NCBI RefSeq assembly: GCF_008931805.1
Contig: NZ_CP044399.1
Location: 1,302,001-1,366,000, forward strand
Length of the DNA stretch: 64,000 nt
Direction of reading: 5' to 3'
From: Moritella marina ATCC 15381
Lineage (GTDB): Bacteria; Pseudomonadota; Gammaproteobacteria; Enterobacterales; Moritellaceae
Position numbers and translations under genes: made by a program. The notes under the pieces were generated by a model, which saw only the letters and a program-made list of their open reading frames with translations, was not told where the DNA came from and ran no database searches. This document shows, in pieces, positions 25,796-35,652 of the stretch (position 1 is the first letter of the stretch; every line of letters begins with the position of its first letter).

Positions 25796-27172
25796 ATGAA
25801 AGTGTTCAATAAAGCATATAGCGTAGCTGCCATTTCTGTGGCGATGGCATTCTCGGCATCAACTCTTGCGAAAGTGAGTGAAGCAGATGCGGCCAAACTA
25901 GGTAAAGAATTAACCCCCGTCGGTGCTGTTACTGCAGGTAATGCTGATGGCACTATTCCGGCATGGACAGGTGGCATTACTAATGCCATTCTTGGCACTG
26001 ATTTTGGTAAAAACGATCGAGTAACTAACCCATTTGCTGAAGATAAACCGCAGTTTGTTATTACAGCTGCGAATGTGGATAAGTATAAAGATAACTTAAC
26101 ACCTGGTCAGTTAGCGATGTTTAAGAAGTACCCTGATACTTACACTATGCCTGTTTATGAAACACGACGTAGTTTCGCGCAATCAGATGATATTTATGAC
26201 ACGATTAAAGGCAATGCCCTTAATGCCACGTTAGCAGATGGCGGTAATGGTCTAAATGATTTTAATATTACGATCCCATTTCCGATTCCTGAAAACGGCT
26301 TAGAAGTTATCTGGAACCACATTACTCGTTACCGTGGTGGTCATGCAGAGCGTGTTATCACAACTATCCCTGTACAGCGTAATGGTGCGTATACCGCAGT
26401 TAAAGTAGAAGATAAATTTTATATCCCTGAAGCCCTAAAGGGCGGTCGTGATGCCAAGAAAGATGACAATATCTTGTTCTATTATATGCAGCGTATTATT
26501 GCACCTGCACGTTTAACAGGCACCATTGCACTTGTTCATGAAACTGTAGACCAGGTAAAAGAGCCCCGTAAAGCGTGGATCTATAACTCGGGTCAACGCC
26601 GTGTTCGTCGTGCGCCAAATGTATCGTATGATGGCGAAGGTATTGGCGTAGAAGGTTCACGGACGTCAGATAACTATGATATGTATAATGGTGCTCCTGA
26701 TCGTTATGAATGGACTCTTGTAGGTAAGAAAGAGCTCTATATTCCATATAACTCTTATAACCTTTCTTCTACAGATCTTGAGTATAAAGATATTGTAAAG
26801 CCAGGTCATATTAATCAAGCATACACACGTTACGAGAAACACCGTGTGTGGGAAGTTCAAGCAAAAGTAAAAGACGGTCAACGTCATGTTTATGCACAGC
26901 GTAACTTCTTTATTGATGAAGACAGCTGGCAAGCAGGTGTTATCGACCACTATGACGCACGTGGCAACTTATGGCGCGTAGCTGAAGCACATTCTGTTCA
27001 GTATTATAATGCTGACGTGAACTGGTTTGCGGCAGAAACCTTGTATGACGTGATAGCGGGTCGTTACTTAGTGACTGGCCTGAATAATGAAGAACGTAAA
27101 GGCATTCAGTTTGATGTGAAAGCGAAGCGTAAAGACTTTTCGACTTCTGCGTTGAAACGTATGGGCCGTTAA
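25796..27172 (+). CDS. DUF1329 family periplasmic/outer-membrane-associated protein
   Basis: 458 aa. Signal peptide 1-25 (MKVFNKAYSVAAISVAMAFSASTLA), then VSEADAAKLGKELTPVGAVTAGNADGTIPAWTGG, the typical DUF1329 start. The fold is related to lipoprotein carriers of the LolA type. It is paired with the DUF1302 gene upstream in one likely operon, ended by a terminator at 27197-27243. The RND/MMPL exporter and BNR-repeat genes that often join such pairs are absent here. Confidence 0.88.
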   Translation: MKVFNKAYSVAAISVAMAFSASTLAKVSEADAAKLGKELTPVGAVTAGNADGTIPAWTGGITNAILGTDFGKNDRVTNPFAEDKPQFVITAANVDKYKDNLTPGQLAMFKKYPDTYTMPVYETRRSFAQSDDIYDTIKGNALNATLADGGNGLNDFNITIPFPIPENGLEVIWNHITRYRGGHAERVITTIPVQRNGAYTAVKVEDKFYIPEALKGGRDAKKDDNILFYYMQRIIAPARLTGTIALVHETVDQVKEPRKAWIYNSGQRRVRRAPNVSYDGEGIGVEGSRTSDNYDMYNGAPDRYEWTLVGKKELYIPYNSYNLSSTDLEYKDIVKPGHINQAYTRYEKHRVWEVQAKVKDGQRHVYAQRNFFIDEDSWQAGVIDHYDARGNLWRVAEAHSVQYYNADVNWFAAETLYDVIAGRYLVTGLNNEERKGIQFDVKAKRKDFSTSALKRMGR

Positions 27173-27196
27173 TTTTTACAACAGGTAAAATGTGAG

Positions 27197-27243
27197 CGAG
27201 ATATTGATACTTAAATTAGGTATTAATATCTCGTTTTTTTCTT
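27197..27243 (+). terminator. rho-independent terminator of the DUF1302-DUF1329 operon
   Basis: CGAGATATTGATAC (27197-27210) pairs with GTATTAATATCTCG (27220-27233) with one mismatch around a 9-nt loop, followed by about ten T. Confidence 0.85.
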
Positions 27244-27277
27244 TTAAGGGTTTATTTAAGTGAGTCTTAAAGGAGTG

Positions 27278-27805
27278 TTACCGTGTTTTTCGACACATAT
27301 CGAACGCAGAATTAAATTTTGTTGTCATGTTTTGAAATGAGATTATAGTCGTTAATTCAACGATCTCGTCATCATTGTAATAGCATCGTAGTTGGTCTAC
27401 ATGCCTATCTGTTACGTGCTGTCCTGTGTCTGTTATCGCATCTGTGTATGCCAGTACTGCACACTCTTTAGGTTTGAAGTCACTGCAATTTGTCCAATCC
27501 ATTAGCTTATCTTTATCCAGTCTATTTTTTAGGTTCCGTAATATTTTTGAGTCATGCTCGATGGTGAATTCACACTGATTCAATTGCGCTACACGTACGC
27601 TCATTAAAGCGTGTATGTAAGGTTCAATAGGCGAGGTTTTTCTATTAATCGTTTTGTATAGTAACAAGGTGGCGGTGAATAATTTTGGTCGACGGCCTAA
27701 TATTTGTGCTGGTTTTAAAATTTTATTTTGCTGTCTCGCGAGTAACCATAGAAATGGACGTATAAACCATGAATATTGGTTTGATTGTAATTTAGGGATA
27801 CGCAT
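27278..27805 (-). CDS. AhpD/carboxymuconolactone-decarboxylase-like protein with altered CxxC
   Basis: 175 aa, all-helical. MSVRVAQLNQCEFTIEHDS (about residues 68-86) is the AhpD/CMD core, where peroxidase members read C-x2-C. Here Cys78 is followed by Thr81 in place of the second Cys. ECAVLAYTDAIT and HVDQLRCYYNDDEIVEL match the rest of the domain. Loss of one redox Cys argues against AhpD-type disulfide chemistry. It is divergent from a MerR-type regulator gene 144 bp away, which may control it. Confidence 0.7.
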   Translation of the reverse strand: MRIPKLQSNQYSWFIRPFLWLLARQQNKILKPAQILGRRPKLFTATLLLYKTINRKTSPIEPYIHALMSVRVAQLNQCEFTIEHDSKILRNLKNRLDKDKLMDWTNCSDFKPKECAVLAYTDAITDTGQHVTDRHVDQLRCYYNDDEIVELTTIISFQNMTTKFNSAFDMCRKTR

Positions 27806-27949
27806 AACTAACCTCTACAGACTTGCTGTATTCAATTCGTTTGACGAGTACTGCAACACTAATTATGGTTTAAATTAAGCAATAGACTAAATTTGTGGTA
27901 AATTATTCATTGTTAAGCAAAGCGCTGTTTTAAATAAGGGTTAGATTAA

Positions 27950-28396
27950 ATGACGACGTATTATACCGCTGCAGATCTTGCTGATGAATTCTCGATCACG
28001 CGGCGCGCTATCCGTTTTTATGAAACGAAGGGGTTGTTGCAATCTGAACGTCGTGGACGATTTATGTATTATGATTATCGTCAACGTGCTCGTTTAATCA
28101 TTATCTTACGCAGTAAGCGTTTAGGCATTAGTCTGGAGTCCGCAAAGCATTATTTGGCGCTGTATGATGATAAACCTGATAGCCCACCTCGTATGTTATA
28201 TATGTTACATCAGAGCCGTACACGACTTGATGAGTTGCGAGAGCAGCAACTTGCGTTGCAAGAAAGTATTGTAGAACTTGAAACGCTAGAAAAAATTGCG
28301 ATGACGGATTTAACTGCCTGTGATATTGATATCGAATCAAGTTATCAAGAGTATCTTGATAACTTAACGATCTTAAACACAATCCCAAATGTTTAG
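27950..28396 (+). CDS. MerR family transcriptional regulator
   Basis: 148 aa. The N-terminal winged helix (YYTAADLADEFSITRRAIRFYETKGLL) and wing (RRGRFMYYDYRQRARL) are clear MerR features, followed by a dimerisation coiled coil (about residues 85-120). No metal-binding Cys cluster is present, and the end is short, so it probably senses an organic or acyl-CoA-type ligand, as the related LiuR-like regulators do. The target may be the divergent AhpD-like gene. Confidence 0.85.
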   Translation: MTTYYTAADLADEFSITRRAIRFYETKGLLQSERRGRFMYYDYRQRARLIIILRSKRLGISLESAKHYLALYDDKPDSPPRMLYMLHQSRTRLDELREQQLALQESIVELETLEKIAMTDLTACDIDIESSYQEYLDNLTILNTIPNV

Positions 28397-28407
28397 CATA
28401 TTTCAGC

Positions 28408-28950
28408 TTAAGATTGTTGGCTATAATGCATGATAAAGTCGGTGATTGCATCAATGTCGTTCAAGGCTAAATAAGTTAACTTTCTATTAAGTAACTGCTT
28501 TTTATCTATCGCTGCATCTGTGGCGATTGCGATCACGTGTGCGTCATTGATGGCGAGTAATGGCTTACCTAAACTCGGTCGATGCAGTTCTATTTTGGTA
28601 AATGCCTCATGCCGAAACCCCTCAACTAACACCAAATCCAATTCATCTGTATTTAACCAATTAAGCTGTGTGATTAATTGCGGCTCGACAGGTTCATCCT
28701 GCTCTGAAAATAAAATAGTCCGGTGCGGTGACGCTAAAACCATTTGGCAAGCACCGGCCTTGCGTAGTTTAAAGCTGTCTTTGTTCGGGTTATCCATTTC
28801 GATATCATGATGGCTGTGTTTTACCATACCGATACGTAAACCGCGCTCAGTTAACTTTGGTAGTAGTTGGGTAATTAAGGTTGTTTTACCTGTACCACTG
28901 AATGCGGCGAAGCCAAGTAAGGGAATAGGGAAGTTGTCTAAAGAAGTCAT
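28408..28950 (-). CDS. mobB: molybdopterin-guanine dinucleotide biosynthesis adapter MobB
   Basis: 180 aa GTP-binding protein. Walker A GFAAFSGTGKTTL (13-25), then VKHSHHDIEMDNPNKDS, where the conserved His and Asp are typical of MobB, and DLVLVEGFRHEAFTKIEL as the Walker B region. It assists MobA in attaching GMP to molybdopterin. mobA is not adjacent. The gene ends 11 bp from the convergent MerR gene. Confidence 0.92.
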   Translation of the reverse strand: MTSLDNFPIPLLGFAAFSGTGKTTLITQLLPKLTERGLRIGMVKHSHHDIEMDNPNKDSFKLRKAGACQMVLASPHRTILFSEQDEPVEPQLITQLNWLNTDELDLVLVEGFRHEAFTKIELHRPSLGKPLLAINDAHVIAIATDAAIDKKQLLNRKLTYLALNDIDAITDFIMHYSQQS

Positions 28951-29027
28951 GATGAATACTCAATTACAGGATGAAGGGGCTAAAACTAACTCGGCGTTTA
29001 ATATACCTTTTAACTTAAGTTATGGGT

Positions 29028-29053
29028 AAAAAAAAGGTCGCATAAGCGACCTC
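29028..29053 (-). terminator. rho-independent terminator of the RND operon
   Basis: Read on the minus strand, AGGTCGC and GCGACCT pair around loop TTAT (29036-29052 region), followed by eight T (29035 down to 29028). Confidence 0.88.
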
Positions 29054-29126
29054 TTTACATCAATTCTAACCAGATATTGATTTAGAACTAACGATGGCAT
29101 GTATTACTGCCGTTTATATGCAGGAA

Positions 29127-32100
29127 TTAACTTGCTGGTTTTTCAGCAGCGGCAAATTTTGCACATTCAATTGCATGTTGTTTATCACTTTCTTCTAACT
29201 CTGCGTCTTCAACGAAAACCGGTAATGGTTTGTGTTCAGTCGCAAGGAATGAATAAATCACAGGTAAGATGAATAGTGTAAACAGTGTACCAATCGCAAG
29301 ACCAGATACAATCACTAGACCAATACTAAAGCGCTGTTCTGCACCCGCACCAGTTGCATACATTAACGGGATAAGACCCGCAATCATTGCTGCTGTTGTC
29401 ATTAGAATTGGACGTAGGCGTACTTTAGCTGCTTCAATTACCGCTTCTGTTCGGCTCTTACCGTGATGTAACTGTTCTTCTTTTGCAACTTCACAAATCA
29501 AGATACCGTGCTTAGTAATCAAACCGACGAGGGTAATCAAACCAACCTGAGAATAAATATTCATGGTTGATAAGCCCCATGCCAGTGATATTAACGCACC
29601 AGATACAGCAAGTGGTACAGATACCATAATAACTAAAGGATCACGTGCTGATTCAAACTGAATAGCTAGTACAAGGTAAATGATTGCCAATGCAAGCGCA
29701 AAGGTCATGTACAAAGCACTACCTTCAGTTACAAACTGACGAGATTCACCCATAAAGTCATAACGGTAACCTTTTGGAAGCATTGAGGACGCTGTGTTTT
29801 CGAACCATGAAATTGCATCACCCATCGCGACACCAGGACTCGGTACTGCGCCAATTGTTGCAGAGTTAAGTTGGTTGAAGTGAGGAAGCGAACGCGGTTC
29901 AGCAACGACATCAATAGTGATCAAGCTGCCTAACGGTACTGCGTTGCCATCAGCTGCACGTACATAGTAGCTATTCATTGATTCAGGATTTAAACGGTAT
30001 TTACGTTCAACTTGAGGTATTACCTCGTAAGAACGGCCATTTAAATCAATACGGTTAACGTAACCGTCAGACATCATCGTACTAAGTGTAATACCAATGT
30101 CTTGCATGGTAATACCGTAAGCGCCGGCTTTGTCTTTATCAATGTTAATCTTCATCGTTGCAGAGTCGTAGTTAAGGTCTAAATCCGAATACACAAATAA
30201 TGAGTTAGATTGTACTTCTGTTAATACATCACTTGCCACTTGGAATAGACTTTCAAAACTATTCGGTGTCGTAATTACAAATTGTACCGGTAAGCCAGAA
30301 CCAGCACCTGGTAACTCAGGCATTTGGAAAGCAATAACTGACATGCCAGGTACATCTTTAACAAGTCCAGTAATACGATCAACAACTTCGCCTTGGCTTG
30401 CTTCACGTTCACTCCAAGGAACCATAGACGCAATACCAAATGCTTGGTTTGAGCTAGGTACACCAGAGAATATCTGAGCGTAGGCAATTTCAGGCTGTTC
30501 GTTTAGCTTAGCGTTAACTTCACTCATTGAATTTTCAATGTAATCCAAGTTAGCATTTGAGGGTGCAGTACCCATCATCATCAATACACCTTTATCTTCT
30601 GACGGTGCAAGTTCGCTTGGAATAAATTTGAACAGGAATGGCATAGCTGCAAATACGATAACAGCAAATGCAATCATAACTGGACGTTTGTGCATTACTG
30701 CGCTGATCATTCTTTCATAACCGTTAGTCTTACGTTCAAGGAAAGCATGAACAATTTGTTCAAACTTGCTTGGCTTCGCATTGGCTAATAAGATTTTAGA
30801 GCACATCATCGGCGACAATGTTAATGCTAAAATACCAGAAATGAATACCGCACCAGCAAGGGTAAGCGCGAATTCTTTAAATAACGCACCCGTGATGCCA
30901 CCCATTAACGCAATCGGTGCATATACCGCACCCAGTGTTAATGTCATCGCAATAACAGGTACGGCAATTTCACGCGTACCGATCACGGCGGCTCGGAAAG
31001 GGGACTCTCCGAGTTTGATGTGGCGGTCAATATTTTCTAATACTACAATCGCGTCATCTACTACCAGACCAATCGCCAATACCATCGCCAGCAAAGTCAT
31101 TAGGTTCCATGAGAAACCAAACATCTGCATGACCATTGCAACCCCGATCAAAGACAGTGGGATTGTCACGATTGGAATGATAACGGCACGCAGTGAACCA
31201 AGGAATAAGGTAATTACTACGATAACGATAAGTGCTGCTTCGATGATCGTTTTAATGACTTCTTTGATTGATTCATTGATCGCAACCGTTGAGTCATACA
31301 TCACGTTCATGTGGATGTTTGTCGGCAAGTTACGTTCTAGTTCCGGTAATAATTCTAATACGTCAGCAGCAATGTTAATTGGGTTTGCTGTTGGTGCGGC
31401 ATTGACGGCTGCAACCACGGCTTCTTTACCATTTGCTGATGCGCGATAAACATCATGGCTCTTCTCTAAAGTAACTTTTGCAATATCACTTAAGCGAATC
31501 ACTTGACCTTTATCTGTTGATACAACAAGACGTTCTAGATCTTCAGTACTGCCTACTTGGGTATCGGCATTACCATTGTAAAGCACGAATTCACCAATCG
31601 CTTGACCTGTTGCAGACTGATAGTTGTTACTATTCAGTACACCCATAATTTCGGTTGCGGTAAGGTCATAAGCGGCCATTTTTAATGGATCTAACCAAAC
31701 ACGTAGTGCGTATTTAATACCACCGTACATGTCTACTTTAGAAACACCGTTAATGGTGAACAGTTGTGGGTTGATTACACGATCAAGATAATCGGTTACT
31801 TGACTAGAAGACAGTTCATCACTGCTAAAGGCAATGTACATTACCGCAGTCGTTGAACCCGTAGACATCGTCACCGTTGGATCTTCTGCTTCTTTTGGTA
31901 GTTGTGAACGAACCGAGTTCGTTTTAGCCAAAATATCAGAGAGTGCCGCATTCGGATCGGTATTTAGCTTCATCGTAATGGTAATGGTTGAACTACCCAA
32001 TACACTTGATGACGTCATAAAGTCGATATTATCGGCTTGGGCTACCGCTTGCTCTAAGGGCTGAGTAATAAAGCCTTGGATCAAATCGGCACTGGCACCG

Positions 32101-32255
32101 TAGTAGCCAGTTGTTACGGTAACAACCGTATTGGTCATGTCAGGGTATTCTCGAACCTGCATTTTGAAAATTGCTTGAACGCCAAGCAACGCAATCAAAA
32201 AGCTGATAGATACCGCTAGAACAGGACGCTTGATAAAAATATCAGTAAAGCGCAT
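29127..32255 (-). CDS. RND multidrug efflux pump, inner-membrane permease
   Basis: 1042 aa AcrB/HAE1-type permease. N-terminal FIKRPVLAVSISFLIALLG, two large periplasmic loops, and the proton-relay Asp pair AIGLVVDDAIVVLENI in helix 4. Twelve transmembrane helices are expected as two repeats. It exports drugs or lipophilic toxins with its adaptor, encoded 11 bp upstream, and an outer-membrane TolC-type channel encoded elsewhere. The C-terminal tail is charged. The closest type appears to be the Vibrio Vex/Vme pumps, but I cannot name the orthologue. Confidence 0.92.
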   Translation of the reverse strand: MRFTDIFIKRPVLAVSISFLIALLGVQAIFKMQVREYPDMTNTVVTVTTGYYGASADLIQGFITQPLEQAVAQADNIDFMTSSSVLGSSTITITMKLNTDPNAALSDILAKTNSVRSQLPKEAEDPTVTMSTGSTTAVMYIAFSSDELSSSQVTDYLDRVINPQLFTINGVSKVDMYGGIKYALRVWLDPLKMAAYDLTATEIMGVLNSNNYQSATGQAIGEFVLYNGNADTQVGSTEDLERLVVSTDKGQVIRLSDIAKVTLEKSHDVYRASANGKEAVVAAVNAAPTANPINIAADVLELLPELERNLPTNIHMNVMYDSTVAINESIKEVIKTIIEAALIVIVVITLFLGSLRAVIIPIVTIPLSLIGVAMVMQMFGFSWNLMTLLAMVLAIGLVVDDAIVVLENIDRHIKLGESPFRAAVIGTREIAVPVIAMTLTLGAVYAPIALMGGITGALFKEFALTLAGAVFISGILALTLSPMMCSKILLANAKPSKFEQIVHAFLERKTNGYERMISAVMHKRPVMIAFAVIVFAAMPFLFKFIPSELAPSEDKGVLMMMGTAPSNANLDYIENSMSEVNAKLNEQPEIAYAQIFSGVPSSNQAFGIASMVPWSEREASQGEVVDRITGLVKDVPGMSVIAFQMPELPGAGSGLPVQFVITTPNSFESLFQVASDVLTEVQSNSLFVYSDLDLNYDSATMKINIDKDKAGAYGITMQDIGITLSTMMSDGYVNRIDLNGRSYEVIPQVERKYRLNPESMNSYYVRAADGNAVPLGSLITIDVVAEPRSLPHFNQLNSATIGAVPSPGVAMGDAISWFENTASSMLPKGYRYDFMGESRQFVTEGSALYMTFALALAIIYLVLAIQFESARDPLVIMVSVPLAVSGALISLAWGLSTMNIYSQVGLITLVGLITKHGILICEVAKEEQLHHGKSRTEAVIEAAKVRLRPILMTTAAMIAGLIPLMYATGAGAEQRFSIGLVIVSGLAIGTLFTLFILPVIYSFLATEHKPLPVFVEDAELEESDKQHAIECAKFAAAEKPAS

Positions 32256-32266
32256 GTATCCTCCGA

Positions 32267-33376
32267 TTAAAGCATTGGTGTTTCAGCTGGTACTTTCAAT
32301 GTATCGTTTTCAATAATGCGCACTTTCGCGTGATTACTTAAACGTACTTGACCTGATGTGACAATTTTGTCACCGGCTTTAACACCTTCCAATACATGAG
32401 CTATAGCATCAATACGTTCGCCAACTTTGACAACTGATTGTGTTACACGTAAATCACCATTTTCGTCTTCGTTAACAATGTAAACATTGTCACCGTAAAG
32501 CGTAAACGTAATGGCAGTTTGTGGTACTGTAATTTGCTTTTCAACTGTTGGCAGAATGACATTTGCACGTGCAAACATACCTGAACGAAGCTGTGAATCG
32601 TTGTTTGGAATATCAGCTTGGATTTGAATTAAACCACTTTGATAATTTACAGCAGGCTCGATAGCACTAATTTTACCACTGAATGCTGTATCAGGATAAG
32701 AGTCAACAAAAATCTCAACGACTTGGCCTAAATATACTTTCGAAATTTGAGTTTGTGGCACAGTGAAACGAAGACGCATAACACTGCTATCTTCTAAACG
32801 CACAATTGATGTACCAACAGATAAAAACTCACCTAAGAATACATTACGTAAACCAACTTCACCGTCGAACGGTGCTCGAATTTGGCGACGTTCAATCACT
32901 GCTTTTTGGCTTTCAATATCAGCAAGTAGTGAAGAATACGCAGCTTCAGATTCGTCTAGTGCTTCTTTTGATACTGCATTTTTCTTATAAAGTGCTTCGT
33001 AGCGTAAGAATTTAGATTTCGATGCGTTCAGTTTTGCTTGCGAACTTTTTAGGTTTGCTTTTTCTACACGAGAGTCAAGATTAACCAGTAATTGACCTTT
33101 GGTTACTTTTGTTCCTGAGTCAAATGAGATGCGATCGATTTTACCTGCAATTTCGTTAGAAATTTCTACACCTTGGTTAGGTTCGATAAAACCAATAGCT
33201 TGAATAGTTGGGATCCAATCCGATGTCTTAATATCGACAACAGTGACTGGAAACTCAGGTTCAGGTCTATTGGCCATAAATTCTGCAATCTTTTGCTGTT
33301 TAAAAAGATTAAAACCAATCACACTGCCAAATAAGGCGAGTGCGATTAGTAACATGGCTAAGGTCCACTTTTTCAT
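32267..33376 (-). CDS. RND efflux periplasmic adaptor (membrane fusion protein)
   Basis: 369 aa. One N-terminal transmembrane anchor (MKKWTLAMLLIALALFGSVIGFNLF), then a lipoyl half-motif (PNQGVEISNEIAGKIDRISFDSGTKVTKGQLLVNLD), a coiled-coil hairpin (about 105-165), the second lipoyl half (RAPFDGEVGLRNVFLGEF) and a beta-barrel/proximal domain. First gene of a two-gene operon with the permease. No dedicated regulator gene is adjacent. Confidence 0.92.
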   Translation of the reverse strand: MKKWTLAMLLIALALFGSVIGFNLFKQQKIAEFMANRPEPEFPVTVVDIKTSDWIPTIQAIGFIEPNQGVEISNEIAGKIDRISFDSGTKVTKGQLLVNLDSRVEKANLKSSQAKLNASKSKFLRYEALYKKNAVSKEALDESEAAYSSLLADIESQKAVIERRQIRAPFDGEVGLRNVFLGEFLSVGTSIVRLEDSSVMRLRFTVPQTQISKVYLGQVVEIFVDSYPDTAFSGKISAIEPAVNYQSGLIQIQADIPNNDSQLRSGMFARANVILPTVEKQITVPQTAITFTLYGDNVYIVNEDENGDLRVTQSVVKVGERIDAIAHVLEGVKAGDKIVTSGQVRLSNHAKVRIIENDTLKVPAETPML

Positions 33377-33688
33377 GACTAGATTAACTCCGGGGTGTTA
33401 TACATATGTTATAAGTTCTGATATGAAACTGAGCTTGTCCATGCAGTATCGTTAAAGATGACTTTCGCTGAAAGCTCGTTCAGAGATGTGTTTGTTATAC
33501 CTATTTTAGATGTTAACTAAACTCAATCAAGCATTTTGTTTATTAAAATAGTTTATTTACGTATATTTACCAAATAGGTAGTTTTACTAGTATTTTTGTT
33601 GACAATGGCCTTTAAATCGTGACAGCCAACTGGTCTAATTTTAGGCTTTTAAGGCTGTTTTTAGTTCACTATCTTTAGAGTTTAAACT
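33377..33688. other. 312-bp intergenic region, RND operon promoter side
   Basis: The stretch between the RND adaptor gene and the 3' end of radD (both minus strand) holds no ORF I can support. It is AT-rich. A perfect 16-bp palindrome, TAGAGTTTAAACTCTA, lies at 33676-33691 over the radD stop codon, without a T-run. The promoter of the RND operon should be here; I could not place it with confidence. Confidence 0.5.
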
Positions 33689-35404
33689 CTATATTTGATT
33701 GGCTTTTCTATAACTGCCTTTGTAATCGAATATACGATGTTCAATTTTCCAGAAATATTTTTCCTTTTTTGCTATCACGAAATCAGGTGGCACAAACCCT
33801 TGTATTTGCGCTGTAATTTGTTCTGCCGTTGATGCTGTAATTGGGGCGCCAGTGATGGTTCTTGAAAATATGCTGAAAAAACGTTGGCGTTGCTTATTAT
33901 TGCTGAAATAGAAGGTTTCTTTAACAACTTCACCATCTTCATCATGATAATTAAGTTTGATTTTATCACCATCGGCTTGTGCTGAAATACCCGAACAGCG
34001 CAGTACTTTACGATCTTTTAATTGCAGTGCTTTTTTTAGTTGGTTGTCGGGGTCGATTAAGTCCACGTGGCATTGTTGACATTCTCGAGCGGCAATATCA
34101 TTTTCGGCATTACACTGTGGACATTGCTTGTATTTAAAGCGGTAGTTGCATTGTTCTTCAGTGCCATTGCTAGCATCTACTAATCCTTGGCAGCGACGAC
34201 CATAGTGCTCAATGATATCACCATCGGCATCGGTTATCCCCCAAAATAGATTGGCAAAATCACAGCTTGGGCAGGGTACTTGTACCAGATCACTGTTGCT
34301 GTTCGGTTTGCTTGAGCCAATCTCAGGTTGGTACAAATCAAATCCGTTACCTGCGTAATCAATAATCAAACAATCGGCTTTGCCTTCAGCAAGGCGTAAG
34401 CCTCGGCCTGCTATTTGTTGATACAAACTGACGGAGTCTGTTCGGCGTAAAATGGCGATGACGTCAACGTGTGGGGCATCGAAACCTGTGGTTAATACTG
34501 ACACATTAACGAGGTATTTAACTTCCTTGCTTTTAAACTGACGAATCAGTTCATCACGTTCTTTAATCGAGGTTTTGCCTGTGATTATAGCGGCTTGCTC
34601 GTCTGGTAATTGTTTAAAGATCTCTTTTGCGTGCTTGATACTGGCAGCAAAGATCATGATGCCTTTACGATTGGCTGCAAGCTCGATTAATTGCTTACAG
34701 ATCGCATGGGTTACACGGGGGCTTTTAGCTAAAAATTGATCCAGTTGTACTTCATTATATTCTAGTGGCAAATCATCAAACTGATAACGGGCAACGGGGG
34801 CATCGATTACGGTTGGTGTGGTTAAGAACCCTTTCTGCACGAGATAGCGTAGCGGTAATTCAAAAATACAGCTTTCAAACGGGGTATAGTCTTCTGTTCT
34901 GACATAACCTTGATAATGCTTTTTGTATATCCAGCCTTTGTCTAAACGGTAAGGTGTTGCTGTAAGGCCAAGTACTTTTAGTTTTGGATTGGTTTTTTTT
35001 AAATGGCTGATAACTTTTTGATATTGGCTATCTTCACTTAAACTGACACGGTGACATTCATCAATAATCAGCAAGGAAAAGAAACCCTCAAACTTATCCA
35101 GGTTACGGCTCAGTGATTGCACACTGGCAAAGGTGGTTTTAAGGCCATGTTGTTTTTTACCTAACCCTGCCGCAAAGATACCCGCTTCAAAACCGTCATG
35201 TTCAAACTTACTGTGATTTTGTTCCACCAGCTCTTTTACATGGGCAAGGATTAGCACTGGATGTCTTGCTAAGTGGGCAAGTTCGGCGAGCACATGACTT
35301 TTACCTGCGCCTGTTGGCAACGTGATAACAGCAGGTTGATCTGATTTTCTAAAGTGAGCTAAAGCGGCATCGACAGCTGCTTGTTGGTAATCGCGAAGAG
35401 GCAT
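33689..35404 (-). CDS. radD: RadD family SF2 DNA repair helicase-like ATPase
   Basis: 571 aa (E. coli RadD/YejH 586). Motifs: YQQAAVDA (Q-like), Walker A LPTGAGKS (29-36), LIIDECHRV (DECH box), GLTATPYR (III), TTGFDAPHVD and QQIAGRGLR (V/VI). Two Cys4 zinc elements follow in the C-terminal third (CPSC...C and CPQCNAENDIAARECQQC). RadD acts in recombination intermediate processing with SSB and RecA. The gene stands alone, upstream of and in the same direction as the RND operon but 312 bp apart. Confidence 0.93.
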   Translation of the reverse strand: MPLRDYQQAAVDAALAHFRKSDQPAVITLPTGAGKSHVLAELAHLARHPVLILAHVKELVEQNHSKFEHDGFEAGIFAAGLGKKQHGLKTTFASVQSLSRNLDKFEGFFSLLIIDECHRVSLSEDSQYQKVISHLKKTNPKLKVLGLTATPYRLDKGWIYKKHYQGYVRTEDYTPFESCIFELPLRYLVQKGFLTTPTVIDAPVARYQFDDLPLEYNEVQLDQFLAKSPRVTHAICKQLIELAANRKGIMIFAASIKHAKEIFKQLPDEQAAIITGKTSIKERDELIRQFKSKEVKYLVNVSVLTTGFDAPHVDVIAILRRTDSVSLYQQIAGRGLRLAEGKADCLIIDYAGNGFDLYQPEIGSSKPNSNSDLVQVPCPSCDFANLFWGITDADGDIIEHYGRRCQGLVDASNGTEEQCNYRFKYKQCPQCNAENDIAARECQQCHVDLIDPDNQLKKALQLKDRKVLRCSGISAQADGDKIKLNYHDEDGEVVKETFYFSNNKQRQRFFSIFSRTITGAPITASTAEQITAQIQGFVPPDFVIAKKEKYFWKIEHRIFDYKGSYRKANQI

Positions 35405-35652
35405 AGTTTATTTATATTTAAGAATCGATTAGTAAGGTGATTATCAATACATTAGTACTAAAAGTCCAGTTTGATATTCATTTGTATAGACTACTGGATT
35501 GATAGGTATTCTATTTTAGTCTTTGTTTTAAATATAGTTTTAGATAGTTAATTCCTTTTGATGAGTAAGGTTATAACGTATTAACAAATCATACCAACCT
35601 TATTAGACTGCGCACTTTGATAATATACTTTATAGTGTGAGTGAGATAGAAA

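Noticed and set aside
33676-33691. 16-bp palindrome at the radD stop codon as a terminator
   Set aside because: The stem is short and AT-rich, has no loop room and is not followed by a T-run.
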